In this document: piece by piece, positions 1 through 6,263 of the stretch
How positions within the stretch are numbered: the first letter of the stretch is position 1
How the letters are laid out: every line of letters starts with the position of its first letter
Assembly: GCA_022572335.1 (NCBI GenBank)
Contig: JACZWD010000007.1
Span: 1 to 23,292 of the forward strand
DNA from: Pseudomonadota bacterium
Lineage (GTDB): Bacteria > Pseudomonadota > Alphaproteobacteria > Rhodospirillales > 2-02-FULL-58-16
DNA length: 23,292 nt
Direction of reading: 5' to 3'
The notes under the pieces: model-generated
What the model was told of the DNA's origin: nothing
Database searches by the model: none
Seen by the model: the letters and a program-made list of their open reading frames with translations, nothing else
Made by a program: the position numbers and the translations under genes

Positions 1-598
1 AGGTGCCGCGGTCGACGAGCACGTAGGCTTGCATGGCCGACGCCGTATTCAGGGTGGCGCCCATGCCCGACCCGGTTTCCCGGTACCAGGTTCCGGACGC
101 CTGGACCACGTCCACGCCCGCCGCCCGCCACAGGCCGAGTTCCTTCTTGTGGGTGCCGCTGTCGTCGCCGCGCGAGACGAAGGGCGCCCGCCCGCGTGCG
201 ATCTTTGCCAATGCCTTGGCGGCATCCCTCACGCCGGCGATTCGGGCCGGATCGTCCTTGGGCCCGGCGATGACGAAATCGTTGACCATGACGTCGAAAC
301 GCCGCACGCCGAAGCCCTCGGCGACGAACTTCTCCTCCGACGGCCGGTGGTGGACGAACAGCACGTCGGCGTCGCCGTTGCGGGCCAGGCGGATGGCCTG
401 GCCGGTGCCCACCGCCACCACCCGGACCTGGATTCCGGTCTTTTTCTCGAACAGGGGCAGGATGTGGTCGAACAGCCCCGAGTTCTTGGTCGAGGTGGTG
501 GAGGCGACGATGATGAACTTCTCGGCGGCGGATGCCGTCGGGATGAAAGACGCGGCGAGGAGGGCCGTGGACAAAAGCCACATCGGTACTTTACCCAT
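1..598 (-). CDS. tupA: Tungstate ABC transporter substrate-binding protein TupA (partial, runs off left edge)
   Basis: Periplasmic binding protein that captures tungstate (possibly molybdate) and hands it to the TupBC importer. The start at 598 has an AGGAG ribosome site about 9 bases upstream. The N-terminus (MGKVPMWLLSTALLAASF, then a TASAAEKF cleavage region) is a typical Sec signal peptide. The mature protein opens with ASTTSTKNSGL, the Thr/Ser-rich oxyanion-binding loop usual in TupA proteins, and GTGQAIRLARNGDADV follows as expected for the family. About 199 residues are visible and the C-terminus lies outside the window. Its start overlaps the tupC stop by 8 bases, so it is the last gene of a tupB-tupC-tupA operon. 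TupA versus a molybdate-binding ModA is judged from the TTST motif and the length of the N-terminal lobe; metal preference itself cannot be read from sequence. Confidence 0.88.
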   Translation of the reverse strand, partial: MGKVPMWLLSTALLAASFIPTASAAEKFIIVASTTSTKNSGLFDHILPLFEKKTGIQVRVVAVGTGQAIRLARNGDADVLFVHHRPSEEKFVAEGFGVRRFDVMVNDFVIAGPKDDPARIAGVRDAAKALAKIARGRAPFVSRGDDSGTHKKELGLWRAAGVDVVQASGTWYRETGSGMGATLNTASAMQAYVLVDRGT

Positions 599-1379
599 TT
601 CGTGTCTCCTGGTCGGAGTCGTCGTCGCGCGGGCGCCGCCACAGGAGCTCGCCGCGCAGGAAGGCCCGCGCCAGGTCGTTGCGCGGGCCGGCGAAGAAGG
701 CGTCCGCCGGGCCCTTTTCCAGCAGCCGGCCGCGGTGCAGGAACAGGATCTCGTCGGCGAGCCGGCGGGCCTGGCCGAGATCGTGGGTGGTCATGATCAC
801 CTGCGTGCCGGCGGCGTGGATGGCGGTGATCACGCGCTCGACGGTGTGGGTGGCGGCGGGATCCAGGTTCGCCGTCGGTTCGTCCAGGAACAGCACCTGG
901 GGCATGAGCGCCCAGGCCCTGGCCAGGGCCAGCCTTTGCTGCTCGCCGAAGGACAGCACGCGGGCCGGGTGGTGGGCCAGCCGGGCAAGGCCCGTCTCGG
1001 TCAGGGATTCCGCCACCATGTCCCGGCGCCGGCGGCGCGGAACCCCGCGCAGGGCAAGGGCGTAGTCCACGTTGGCCGCCACCGAACGGCGCAGCATCAC
1101 CGGGCGTTGGAACACCATGGCCTGATGGGCGGACGGGTCCCGGCCCTTGGCCCCGTGCCAGATGATCTGTCCGGCGCTGGGCTTGAGCAGACCGTGGCAG
1201 AGGCGCAGAAGCAGACTCTTGCCGGCCCCGTTGGGGCCGAGGATGATGGTGCTCGGTCCCGCCGCGAAGATGCACGACAGGTCCTTGATCAGGCGCTTGC
1301 CGCCGGCCTCGAAGGACACCCGGTAGAATTCCAGGGGCAGGATGGAGGTCGAGACGGGGAGGGTGGAAGGAGCGGTCAT
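591..1379 (-). CDS. tupC: Tungstate ABC transporter ATP-binding protein TupC
   Basis: Cytoplasmic ATPase that drives oxyanion import through TupB. The 262-residue protein has a Walker A motif GPNGAGKS (about residues 48-55), a Q-loop region MVFQRPVMLRRSV (88-100), a signature LSFGEQQRLALARA (142-155, with LSFGE replacing LSGGQ), Walker B VLFLDEPTANLD (162-173) and an H-loop MTTHD. MVFQRPVMLRRSV is characteristic of Tup/phosphate-like importers. There is no C-terminal molybdate-binding TOBE domain as in ModC, which supports TupC over ModC. The ATG at 1379 overlaps the tupB stop as ATGA, so I chose it over the longer open frame upstream, which lies inside tupB. Confidence 0.9.
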   Translation of the reverse strand: MTAPSTLPVSTSILPLEFYRVSFEAGGKRLIKDLSCIFAAGPSTIILGPNGAGKSLLLRLCHGLLKPSAGQIIWHGAKGRDPSAHQAMVFQRPVMLRRSVAANVDYALALRGVPRRRRRDMVAESLTETGLARLAHHPARVLSFGEQQRLALARAWALMPQVLFLDEPTANLDPAATHTVERVITAIHAAGTQVIMTTHDLGQARRLADEILFLHRGRLLEKGPADAFFAGPRNDLARAFLRGELLWRRPRDDDSDQETRNG

Positions 1380-2083
1380 CCCGCGTGGCGCCTCTGGGCC
1401 GCCTCCTTGAGCACGAAGGCGGCGCCGTTGATCCCCGTCGACAGCACGATCAGGATGATGCCGAGCCCGAGCGCCAGCGCCAGGTCCCCCTTGCTCACCT
1501 CGAGCGCGATCGCCGTGGTCATGACCCGGGTCACGTGGTCGATGTTGCCGCCGACGATCATCACCGCGCCCACTTCCGCGCTGGCCCGGCCGAACCCGGC
1601 CAGCACCGCCGTCATCAGGGTGAACCGGCCGTCCCACAGCAGCGCCGTCAGCGCCCGCCCCGGCCCGGCGCCGAGGGAGCGCAGCTGCTCCTCGTACTCG
1701 GTCCACAGGTCTTCGATCACCTGGCGGGTCAGCGCGGCAATGATAGGCATCACCAGAACCACCTGGGCGATGATCATGGCGGCGGGCGTAAACAAAAGCC
1801 CGAGCACCCCCAGGGGCCCGGCCCTGGACAGAATCAAATAGACGATCAGGCCGACCACCACCGGCGGCAGGCCCATCAGCGCATTCAGCATGACCACGAT
1901 CGCCGTGCGCCCGGGGAAGCGGAACAGGGCCACCGCCGCCCCCAGGGGCATGCCGATGAGGGTCGCCAGAAACACGGCGCCTACACTGACTTTCAGGGAA
2001 AGAAGGACGATCTCGGCCAGATCAGGGTCCAGCCGGATCACCAGCGAAAGGGCCGCCCCCAGGGCGGAGCCGAAATCGGTCAT
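1376..2083 (-). CDS. tupB: Tungstate ABC transporter permease TupB
   Basis: Inner-membrane permease of the oxyanion importer, 235 residues with about five to six hydrophobic spans. The segment LRSLGAGPGRALTALLW (around residues 135-151) is the EAA loop that docks on the ATPase. NALMGLPPVVVGLIVYL is typical of molybdate/tungstate permeases. A strong GGGGAGG ribosome site lies about 8 bases upstream of the ATG at 2083. It is the first gene of the leftward operon and is divergent from fdhD, so the AT-rich 2084-2280 region probably holds both promoters. Gene order here (permease, ATPase, binding protein) differs from the common binding-protein-first arrangement. Confidence 0.9.
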   Translation of the reverse strand: MTDFGSALGAALSLVIRLDPDLAEIVLLSLKVSVGAVFLATLIGMPLGAAVALFRFPGRTAIVVMLNALMGLPPVVVGLIVYLILSRAGPLGVLGLLFTPAAMIIAQVVLVMPIIAALTRQVIEDLWTEYEEQLRSLGAGPGRALTALLWDGRFTLMTAVLAGFGRASAEVGAVMIVGGNIDHVTRVMTTAIALEVSKGDLALALGLGIILIVLSTGINGAAFVLKEAAQRRHAG

Positions 2084-2119
2084 GCCCGTTGCCTCCCCAC
2101 AATTTACGCCCGTTTTTGC

Positions 2120-2170
2120 GTGTTTATATCATAATGCTCCAAAATTTGGTATTTGAAGCATAATTATGCA
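2120..2170. promoter_or_regulatory. AT-rich divergent promoter/operator region between tupB and fdhD
   Basis: This is an abrupt AT-rich island in GC-rich DNA. It contains the perfect palindrome GCATAATTATGC (2158-2169), and an upstream CATAATGC (2130-2137) forms an inverted repeat with the left part of that palindrome about 20 bases apart. It sits between two divergent operons for metal uptake and cofactor assembly, so an operator is plausible. The right-end ModE-type protein is a candidate binder, but the bases do not match the Escherichia coli ModE site clearly. The octamer GCATAATT recurs upstream of the second fdhD copy (18050-18057). Confidence 0.4.
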
Positions 2171-2280
2171 AAAAAAACGCGGAACCGGGAATAACCGCCC
2201 GGCGGGAGATGTTTTGCGAGCGCTTGTACTGGCGTCAACGGCTACCCATAGTGTTGAGTCTTGCCCGGGGAGGAAAACGC

Positions 2281-3171
2281 ATGGTGCCGCCTAAGGAATT
2301 TCTTGTCCAGCCCGACCCCTCCGACCCCCGCCTGACGCGGCGCGTCGACGGCGTCGACCAGGACGGCGCGCGCCTGACCACCTCGGTGACCGTGGAGCGG
2401 CCCCTGACCCTGTTCCTGAACGGCCAGGAAATCGTCACCATGATGAGCATCTGCGATTACCCCGAATACCTGGCGGTGGGGTATCTGCTCAACCAGAACA
2501 TGCTCCGCGCCGACGACAGGATCACCGGCGTCGAATACGACTCGGACATCGAGACGGTGGTGGTGCGTACCGACCGCGAGACCGATTACGAGGAGAAGCT
2601 GAAGAAGAAGACCCTGACCTCGGGCTGCGCCCAGGGGACCGTGTTCGGCGACATGATGGAAAAGTTCGAAAGCGTGCGCCTGCCCGCAGACGCGGTTCTG
2701 CGTACCTCGTGGCTGTACACCCTGCTCAAGAAGATCAACACGGCGCCGAGTCTCTACCTGGCGGCGGGCGCCATCCACGGGTGCGTGCTGTGCGAGGAGG
2801 ACCGGCCGCTTCTCTACATGGAGGACGTGGGCCGCCACAACGCCGTCGACAAGATCGCCGGCTACATGTTCCTCAAGGGCATGGAGGGCGGCGACAAGAT
2901 CTTCTACACCACCGGGCGCCTGACCAGCGAGATGGTCATCAAGACGGTGCAGATGAACATTCCCATCCTGGTGTCGCGCTCGGGCTTCACCGCCTGGGGG
3001 GTGGAGCTGGCGTGCCAGGTGGACATGGCCCTGCTCGGCCGCGCCCGGGGCAAACGGTTCATTGCGTTGTCGGGCGAACGCCGCATCGTCTACGATGCCG
3101 ACACCGCCCGCGTCGGCGAAGAGCCGCGCCACCTGCAGCGCAAGGGAGCCCGTGAAGACGATGCCGCCTGA
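2281..3171 (+). CDS. fdhD: Formate dehydrogenase accessory sulfurtransferase FdhD (full-length copy)
   Basis: FdhD passes sulfur from a cysteine desulfurase to the bis-MGD cofactor before insertion into formate dehydrogenase; it acts in the cytoplasm. The 296-residue protein shows YPEYLAVGYLL (60-70), TSGCAQGTVFG (113-123), EDVGRHNAVDKIAGYM (181-196), TGRLTSEM (211-218) and RSGFTAWGVELA, all FdhD hallmarks. The ATG at 2281 follows GGGAGG and was preferred over an in-frame ATG at 2209 because homology starts with KEFL. In E. coli the loop has a CxxC pair; here only Cys116 is present (CAQG). It overlaps mobA. A second, internally deleted copy lies at 18152-18418. Confidence 0.93.
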   Translation: MVPPKEFLVQPDPSDPRLTRRVDGVDQDGARLTTSVTVERPLTLFLNGQEIVTMMSICDYPEYLAVGYLLNQNMLRADDRITGVEYDSDIETVVVRTDRETDYEEKLKKKTLTSGCAQGTVFGDMMEKFESVRLPADAVLRTSWLYTLLKKINTAPSLYLAAGAIHGCVLCEEDRPLLYMEDVGRHNAVDKIAGYMFLKGMEGGDKIFYTTGRLTSEMVIKTVQMNIPILVSRSGFTAWGVELACQVDMALLGRARGKRFIALSGERRIVYDADTARVGEEPRHLQRKGAREDDAA

Positions 3172-3874
3172 TCCCGGGCCCAATGGCGCCGCCACGGGCG
3201 CCGCCGACGGTGTCGCCGGCGTGTTGCTCGCCGGCGGGCGGGCGACACGCATGGGGGGCGGCGACAAAAGCCTGCGCAGTCTTGCCGGCCGGCCGATCCT
3301 GGCCCATGTCATCGAGCGGGTGCGCCCGCAGGTGTCGGTTCTGCTGCTCAACGCCAACGGCGACCCAGCCCGGTTCCAAGACTTCGGCCTGCCCGTGGAG
3401 GGAGACGTGATCGAGGATTTCGCCGGGCCCCTGGCCGGCATCCTGACCGGGCTCGAGTGGGCCGGGGCGCACGTCCCCGGTTGCCGGTGGGTGGCCAGCT
3501 TCCCCACCGACGCGCCGTTTCTGCCCCGCGACCTGGTGCGGCGCATGGTAGCCGCCATCGGCGCCGCGGACGCCCATATCGGCTGCGCCGTCTCGGGCGG
3601 GCGCACCCATCCGGTGGTCGGGCTGTGGCCCGTCGGCCTGGCCGGGGACCTGCGCCGGGCGATGACGGAAGACGGCATGCGCAAGATCGACCGGTGGACG
3701 GCGGGCTACCGGGTCGCCTACGTGGAGTATGCGGCCGCGCCCGTCGATCCGTTCTTCAACGTCAACCGGCCCGGGGACCTGGAGCGCGCCGAGCGGCTGC
3801 TGGGCGCCGACACACCCGCCGCCGGCGGGCAGGACCCGGACGAGCGCCGGCTGGACTTAACGGGCGCCGCATGA
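3161..3874 (+). CDS. mobA: Molybdenum cofactor guanylyltransferase MobA
   Basis: Transfers GMP from GTP to molybdopterin to make the guanine dinucleotide cofactor (bis-MGD) needed by FdhA. The 237-residue protein has the nucleotide-binding signature LAGGRATRMGGGDKSL (about 23-38), the PLAGILTGLEWA segment, the metal-binding SFPTDAPFLP and the terminal FFNVNRPGDLERAE. The start is uncertain: ATG 3161 (GGGAG 12 bases upstream) or GTG 3152 (only 3 bases after GGGAG). I chose ATG. The first bases overlap the fdhD stop and the last overlap the next ATG (ATGA at 3871), so it is translationally coupled on both sides. No mobA exists at the corresponding place in locus B. Confidence 0.92.
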   Translation: MPPDPGPNGAATGAADGVAGVLLAGGRATRMGGGDKSLRSLAGRPILAHVIERVRPQVSVLLLNANGDPARFQDFGLPVEGDVIEDFAGPLAGILTGLEWAGAHVPGCRWVASFPTDAPFLPRDLVRRMVAAIGAADAHIGCAVSGGRTHPVVGLWPVGLAGDLRRAMTEDGMRKIDRWTAGYRVAYVEYAAAPVDPFFNVNRPGDLERAERLLGADTPAAGGQDPDERRLDLTGAA

Positions 3875-4062
3875 AGCTGAAGCCCACCGAAAGCATGTCC
3901 GCCGGCGTCGTGCTGGAGCGCCGCAAGATCGACAACCCGTGGCAGGACTTCGTCGACGGACACCACGTGGACGTGCCGTTCAAGAAACGCAAGCGCGAAC
4001 CCTACGATCCCCGCAGGGGCGGCTTCGCGCGGAACCCCGGCCGCGGAGGCAACCATGGATGA
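3871..4062 (+). CDS. Internally deleted DUF3305 protein (63 residues)
   Basis: This short gene aligns with both ends, but not the middle, of the full DUF3305 protein at 18415-18942. Its N-terminal stretch SAGVVLERRKIDNPWQ matches PVGVILERRKIDNPWQ there. The next residues, DFVDGHHVDVPFKKRKREPYD, match the far C-terminal part of the full protein (DFVVKYHVDEPRYKRKRERWD). About 109 codons are missing, in frame, with a shared GGA at the join. The start ATG overlaps the mobA stop (ATGA) and its end overlaps DUF3306 by 8 bases, so coupling through the operon is preserved. DUF3305 has no assigned biochemical role; it usually neighbours DUF3306 and formate dehydrogenase genes. It may be a relic, or a mini-protein kept for coupling. 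Confidence 0.8.
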   Translation: MKLKPTESMSAGVVLERRKIDNPWQDFVDGHHVDVPFKKRKREPYDPRRGGFARNPGRGGNHG

Positions 4063-4828
4063 AGAGGACGAAGGCCCGCTCGCCCGCTGGTCGCGCCTGA
4101 AACGCCGCAGCGGGAGCGCTCAGTCCGGGCAGCGCGGCGGCGCCGCGCCGGTGACCGTCGCCAACGTGGACCCCGGATTTCCGGCGGCCTCGGTCCCCGG
4201 GGGGACAAGGGGGGTGTCCCCCCGGCTACCGGATGCGGGGGACGCCCCCGCGGCCCCCGGGGACGGCGTGCCGGCGGTGGCGCCGGGAGAGGATACGCCG
4301 GCCGGCGGGGACGCCGCCAAGGACCTGCCGCCCATCGACGGCCTGGACAAGGATTCAGACTACACGCCGTTCCTCGGGGACGGGGTGCCGGAGAAACTGG
4401 CCCGGGCCGCCATGCGCAAGCTGTGGCGCAGCGACCCCATATTCGCCTTCCGGGACGGCCTCGACGATTACGACGGCGACTACACCATCGTAGAAACCAT
4501 TGCCAAGGCGGTGACCTCCAAGGCCGGCAAGGCGAAGGCCAAGGCGAAGAAAGCCAAGGCCAAGGCCGGGGCGAAGAAAGCCAAGGCCAAGGCAGGGGCG
4601 AAGAAAGCCAAGGCCGAAGCCGGGGCGAAGAAAGCCAAGGCCAAAGCCGGGGCGAAGAAAGCCAAGGCCAAAGCCGGGGCGAAGAAAGCCAAGGCCAAAG
4701 CGAAGGCGAAGAAGACCGGGGGCAGGGCCGAGGTCAAGGCCGCCGGGACCAAGAAGGGCAAGGCCGGACGGAAAAAGAAAACCGCCGCCAGGAAAGGCCC
4801 GCCCGCCGGGGAGGAAGAAAAGGCTTGA
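4055..4828 (+). CDS. DUF3306 protein with histone-H1-like Lys/Ala tail
   Basis: DUF3306 proteins accompany DUF3305 and formate dehydrogenase genes in alphaproteobacteria; their function is not established. The family core is seen in ARWSRLKRR (10-18), LPPIDGLDKDSDYTPFLG (91-108), VPEKLARAAMRKLWRSDPIF (111-130) and GLDDYDGDYT (135-144). The linker (about 45-75) contains a GC-rich palindromic element read in frame. From about residue 155 to the end the protein becomes an extremely basic Lys/Ala tail with six near-identical nine-residue units, resembling bacterial histone-H1-like proteins. Ordinary DUF3306 proteins as I know them end soon after the conserved core, so about 100 residues look added. 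It overlaps the mini-DUF3305 gene. Confidence 0.85.
   Translation: MDEEDEGPLARWSRLKRRSGSAQSGQRGGAAPVTVANVDPGFPAASVPGGTRGVSPRLPDAGDAPAAPGDGVPAVAPGEDTPAGGDAAKDLPPIDGLDKDSDYTPFLGDGVPEKLARAAMRKLWRSDPIFAFRDGLDDYDGDYTIVETIAKAVTSKAGKAKAKAKKAKAKAGAKKAKAKAGAKKAKAEAGAKKAKAKAGAKKAKAKAGAKKAKAKAKAKKTGGRAEVKAAGTKKGKAGRKKKTAARKGPPAGEEEKA
4201..4262. repeat. GC-rich palindromic element, copy 1 (inside DUF3306)
   Basis: Two short inverted repeats in tandem: GGGGGGTGTCCCCCC (4209-4223) and GGGGGACGCCCCC (4237-4249). They are separated by a short spacer and followed by GCGGCCCCCGGGGA. The same arrangement occurs at 9699-9751. Here it is translated in frame within a low-complexity Pro/Gly/Ala linker and does not disrupt the gene. 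It looks like a small dispersed palindromic repeat family. Confidence 0.5.
4544..4705 (+). repeat. Six tandem 27-base units encoding AKKAKAKAG
   Basis: Six consecutive 27-base units in the DUF3306 frame translate as AKKAKAKAG, AKKAKAKAG, AKKAKAEAG, AKKAKAKAG, AKKAKAKAG and AKKAKAKAK. Units differ only at a few bases (GGC/GGA/AAA changes), which suggests recent expansion by slippage or unequal crossover, with copy number liable to vary between strains. Confidence 0.9.
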
Positions 4829-4849
4829 GCGGCCGCGGCGAGGACGCCG

Positions 4850-4966
4850 TCACGCACACATGGTGGGCCGGGCTTGCCCGCCCTCGAGGACCTCGTTGAT
4901 CACCCGTGCCAGTTCCCCGGTCTTGAACGGTTTGCGGAGCAGGGGCGCGCCGCTTTCGGGCACGCC
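4850..4966 (-). pseudogene. Relic of a response-regulator receiver domain (C-terminal end only)
   Basis: Reading leftward from 4966, the frame gives GVPESGAPLLRKPF followed by KTGELARVINEVLEGGQARP, then a normal stop at 4850-4852. LLRKPFKTGELARVINEVLE is the classic C-terminal end of a CheY-like receiver domain, including the conserved Lys-Pro pair. Immediately upstream in this frame is a stop codon (4967-4969), and there is no phosphoacceptor Asp or start. About 38 residues survive, so this is the tail of a lost two-component gene, probably a hybrid kinase or a response regulator. The rest of 4829-5119 shows nothing coding. Confidence 0.6.
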
Positions 4967-5119
4967 TTAAAGCCGACATCGGCGCCCCGCCGCTGACCCA
5001 ACTCTCGTTATTGAGTACACGACCTGGCCACGGCGCAAAATCATACCGGTCAACTGGTTCCATCCGGCCGGATAGTGCTCTAGCCTTCGGGATCCAGCGG
5101 CAACCGGGGAGACATCGCC

Positions 5120-5770
5120 ATGGGGGCGCCGACGGCCGGCGGGCAGGACGGGATCATCAGTCTTTGGCCCACCGCTTTCGTACAGCGCCGGTTCCCCGGT
5201 CACGAGGGGCCGAACCGGGAGCTGCTGGCGCTTGTCCGCGAAATGGAAAACGCCAACAGGGACCTGACCACCGACTACCTTACGCCCGACCTGTTCAACA
5301 CGGACCACCCCGGCGTCAACTGGCTGAGGGCCCACGTCAACCAGACGGTGATCGACTACTTCCGCTATCTCGGCATCGACTACCCCATCGACTGGACCAT
5401 CCAGGGCTGGGCCAGCATCAACCGCTTCGGCGACTACCACGACGCCCACAACCACCCGCGGGCCTATCTGAGCGGCACCTATTACGTCAAGATCCCGACC
5501 ACCATGGAGAAGCTGAAGACCCGCAAGGACCTGCGTCCGGGGTGCATCACGTTCTACGATCCCCGCGGCGCGGTGAACATGAACGCCATCCGCAACGACC
5601 CGTACGTGGACCCGGAACACACGGTCCGGCCCGAGCCCGGCATGCTGTTGATGTGGCCCGCCTTCATCAACCACTTCGTCCACCCCAACCTGTCGAAGAC
5701 GACGCGGGTCAGCATCAGCTTCAACATCATGCTCAAATGGTCCGACCACTACCTGCCGGACCAGACGTGA
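5120..5770 (+). CDS. Stand-alone putative 2OG-Fe(II) oxygenase (TIGR02466-like)
   Basis: The 216-residue protein is the oxygenase module without TPR repeats. It has DYHDAHNHPRAYLSGTYYVK (105-124), which carries the His-x-His-Pro pattern of this family in place of the usual HxD, then LLMWPAFINHFVHPN (176-190) with the distal His, and TRVSISFNIML, where Arg196 would hold 2-oxoglutarate. The protein would be a cytoplasmic dioxygenase; the substrate is unknown. It shares the C-terminal half pattern of the three TPR-linked genes in the window (YLSGTYYVK versus WLSGVYYVK). GGGGAG lies 8-10 bases before the ATG. It is convergent with the next gene across a repeat-filled gap. Activity is inferred, not shown. 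Confidence 0.75.
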   Translation: MGAPTAGGQDGIISLWPTAFVQRRFPGHEGPNRELLALVREMENANRDLTTDYLTPDLFNTDHPGVNWLRAHVNQTVIDYFRYLGIDYPIDWTIQGWASINRFGDYHDAHNHPRAYLSGTYYVKIPTTMEKLKTRKDLRPGCITFYDPRGAVNMNAIRNDPYVDPEHTVRPEPGMLLMWPAFINHFVHPNLSKTTRVSISFNIMLKWSDHYLPDQT

Positions 5771-5787
5771 GGCGGAGTGCCGCGTTT

Positions 5788-5865
5788 CCCGCATACGGGA
5801 TTTCAGAATGAATAGGCCGCACCTCACCCTGCGACAGGCTCGGGGTGAGGATCTCATGTCGAGCG
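5788..5865 (+). repeat. Direct repeat, copy 1 (about 78 bases)
   Basis: Begins CCCGCATACGGGATTTCAGA and ends at GTCGAGCG. It matches 6159-6237 with about three differences. It starts 17 bases after the oxygenase stop. Its internal ATACGGGATTTC (5793-5804) has a perfect inverted match GAAATCCCGTAT at 5906-5917. The whole stretch 5771-6263 (493 bases) holds no credible gene: the open frames on it start inside the repeat and are repeat-derived. Confidence 0.85.
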
Positions 5866-5970
5866 TGTCGAAACACAAGGTCCGCGACTAGGAATCAGGA
5901 TTTCCGAAATCCCGTATAAGCTCGAATGGCGCCGCGCGCTGGTGTAATCCGGCGACCCCGGATCATTGTC

Positions 5971-6084
5971 TATCCGTGTTCATCCGTGTCAGAGGAACAC
6001 CCACGTTGAGAGCGCAAGATCATTGGCGTGGAATAGTGAACGGCCGCGGTCGAACACGGATGGACACGGATAAACACGGATGAA
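5971..6084. repeat. Inverted ATCCGTGT / ACACGGAT repeat cluster
   Basis: TATCCGTGTTCATCCGTGT (5971-5989) faces ACACGGAT reiterated three times between 6053 and 6084, giving inverted arms about 65 bases apart. Similar ATCCGTGTTCATCCGTG strings are common in intergenic DNA of many environmental bacteria. It lies between the two direct repeat copies and is not coding. Confidence 0.65.
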
Positions 6085-6158
6085 TATTCGTCCCGACGAA
6101 CGCACGGAAAATTTACCGAAGGGATCATCCGAGCGCGTTTTTGGGGTGTGGAATAAAT

Positions 6159-6237
6159 CCCGCATACGGGATTTCAGATTGAATAGGCCGCACCTCATCC
6201 TGCGACAGGCTCGGGGGTGAGGATCTCATGTCGAGCG
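6159..6237 (+). repeat. Direct repeat, copy 2 (about 79 bases)
   Basis: Second copy of the repeat at 5788-5865, same orientation, with one extra G in the CTCGGGGGTGAGG segment and two base changes. It ends 27 bases before the stop of the leftward TPR-oxygenase gene, so the two copies lie near the 3' ends of the two convergent genes. Confidence 0.85.
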
Positions 6238-6263
6238 CGGAGTGCGACGGGGGCGGGCCGGCG

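Noticed and set aside
4201..4262. rho-independent terminator inside DUF3306
   Set aside because: Strong GC palindromes but no T run, and the open frame continues through them.
4544..4705. CRISPR array
   Set aside because: Repeats are contiguous 27-base units with no unique spacers and lie in a protein-coding frame.
4967..5878. 303-codon open frame on the minus strand over the stand-alone oxygenase
   Set aside because: Antisense to a well-supported gene, starts in the intergenic repeat, and has no recognisable motif; a GC-driven shadow frame.
5989..6198. 69-codon minus-strand open frame starting in the second direct repeat
   Set aside because: Its N-terminus matches the frame opened by the first repeat copy, so it is repeat-derived rather than a gene.
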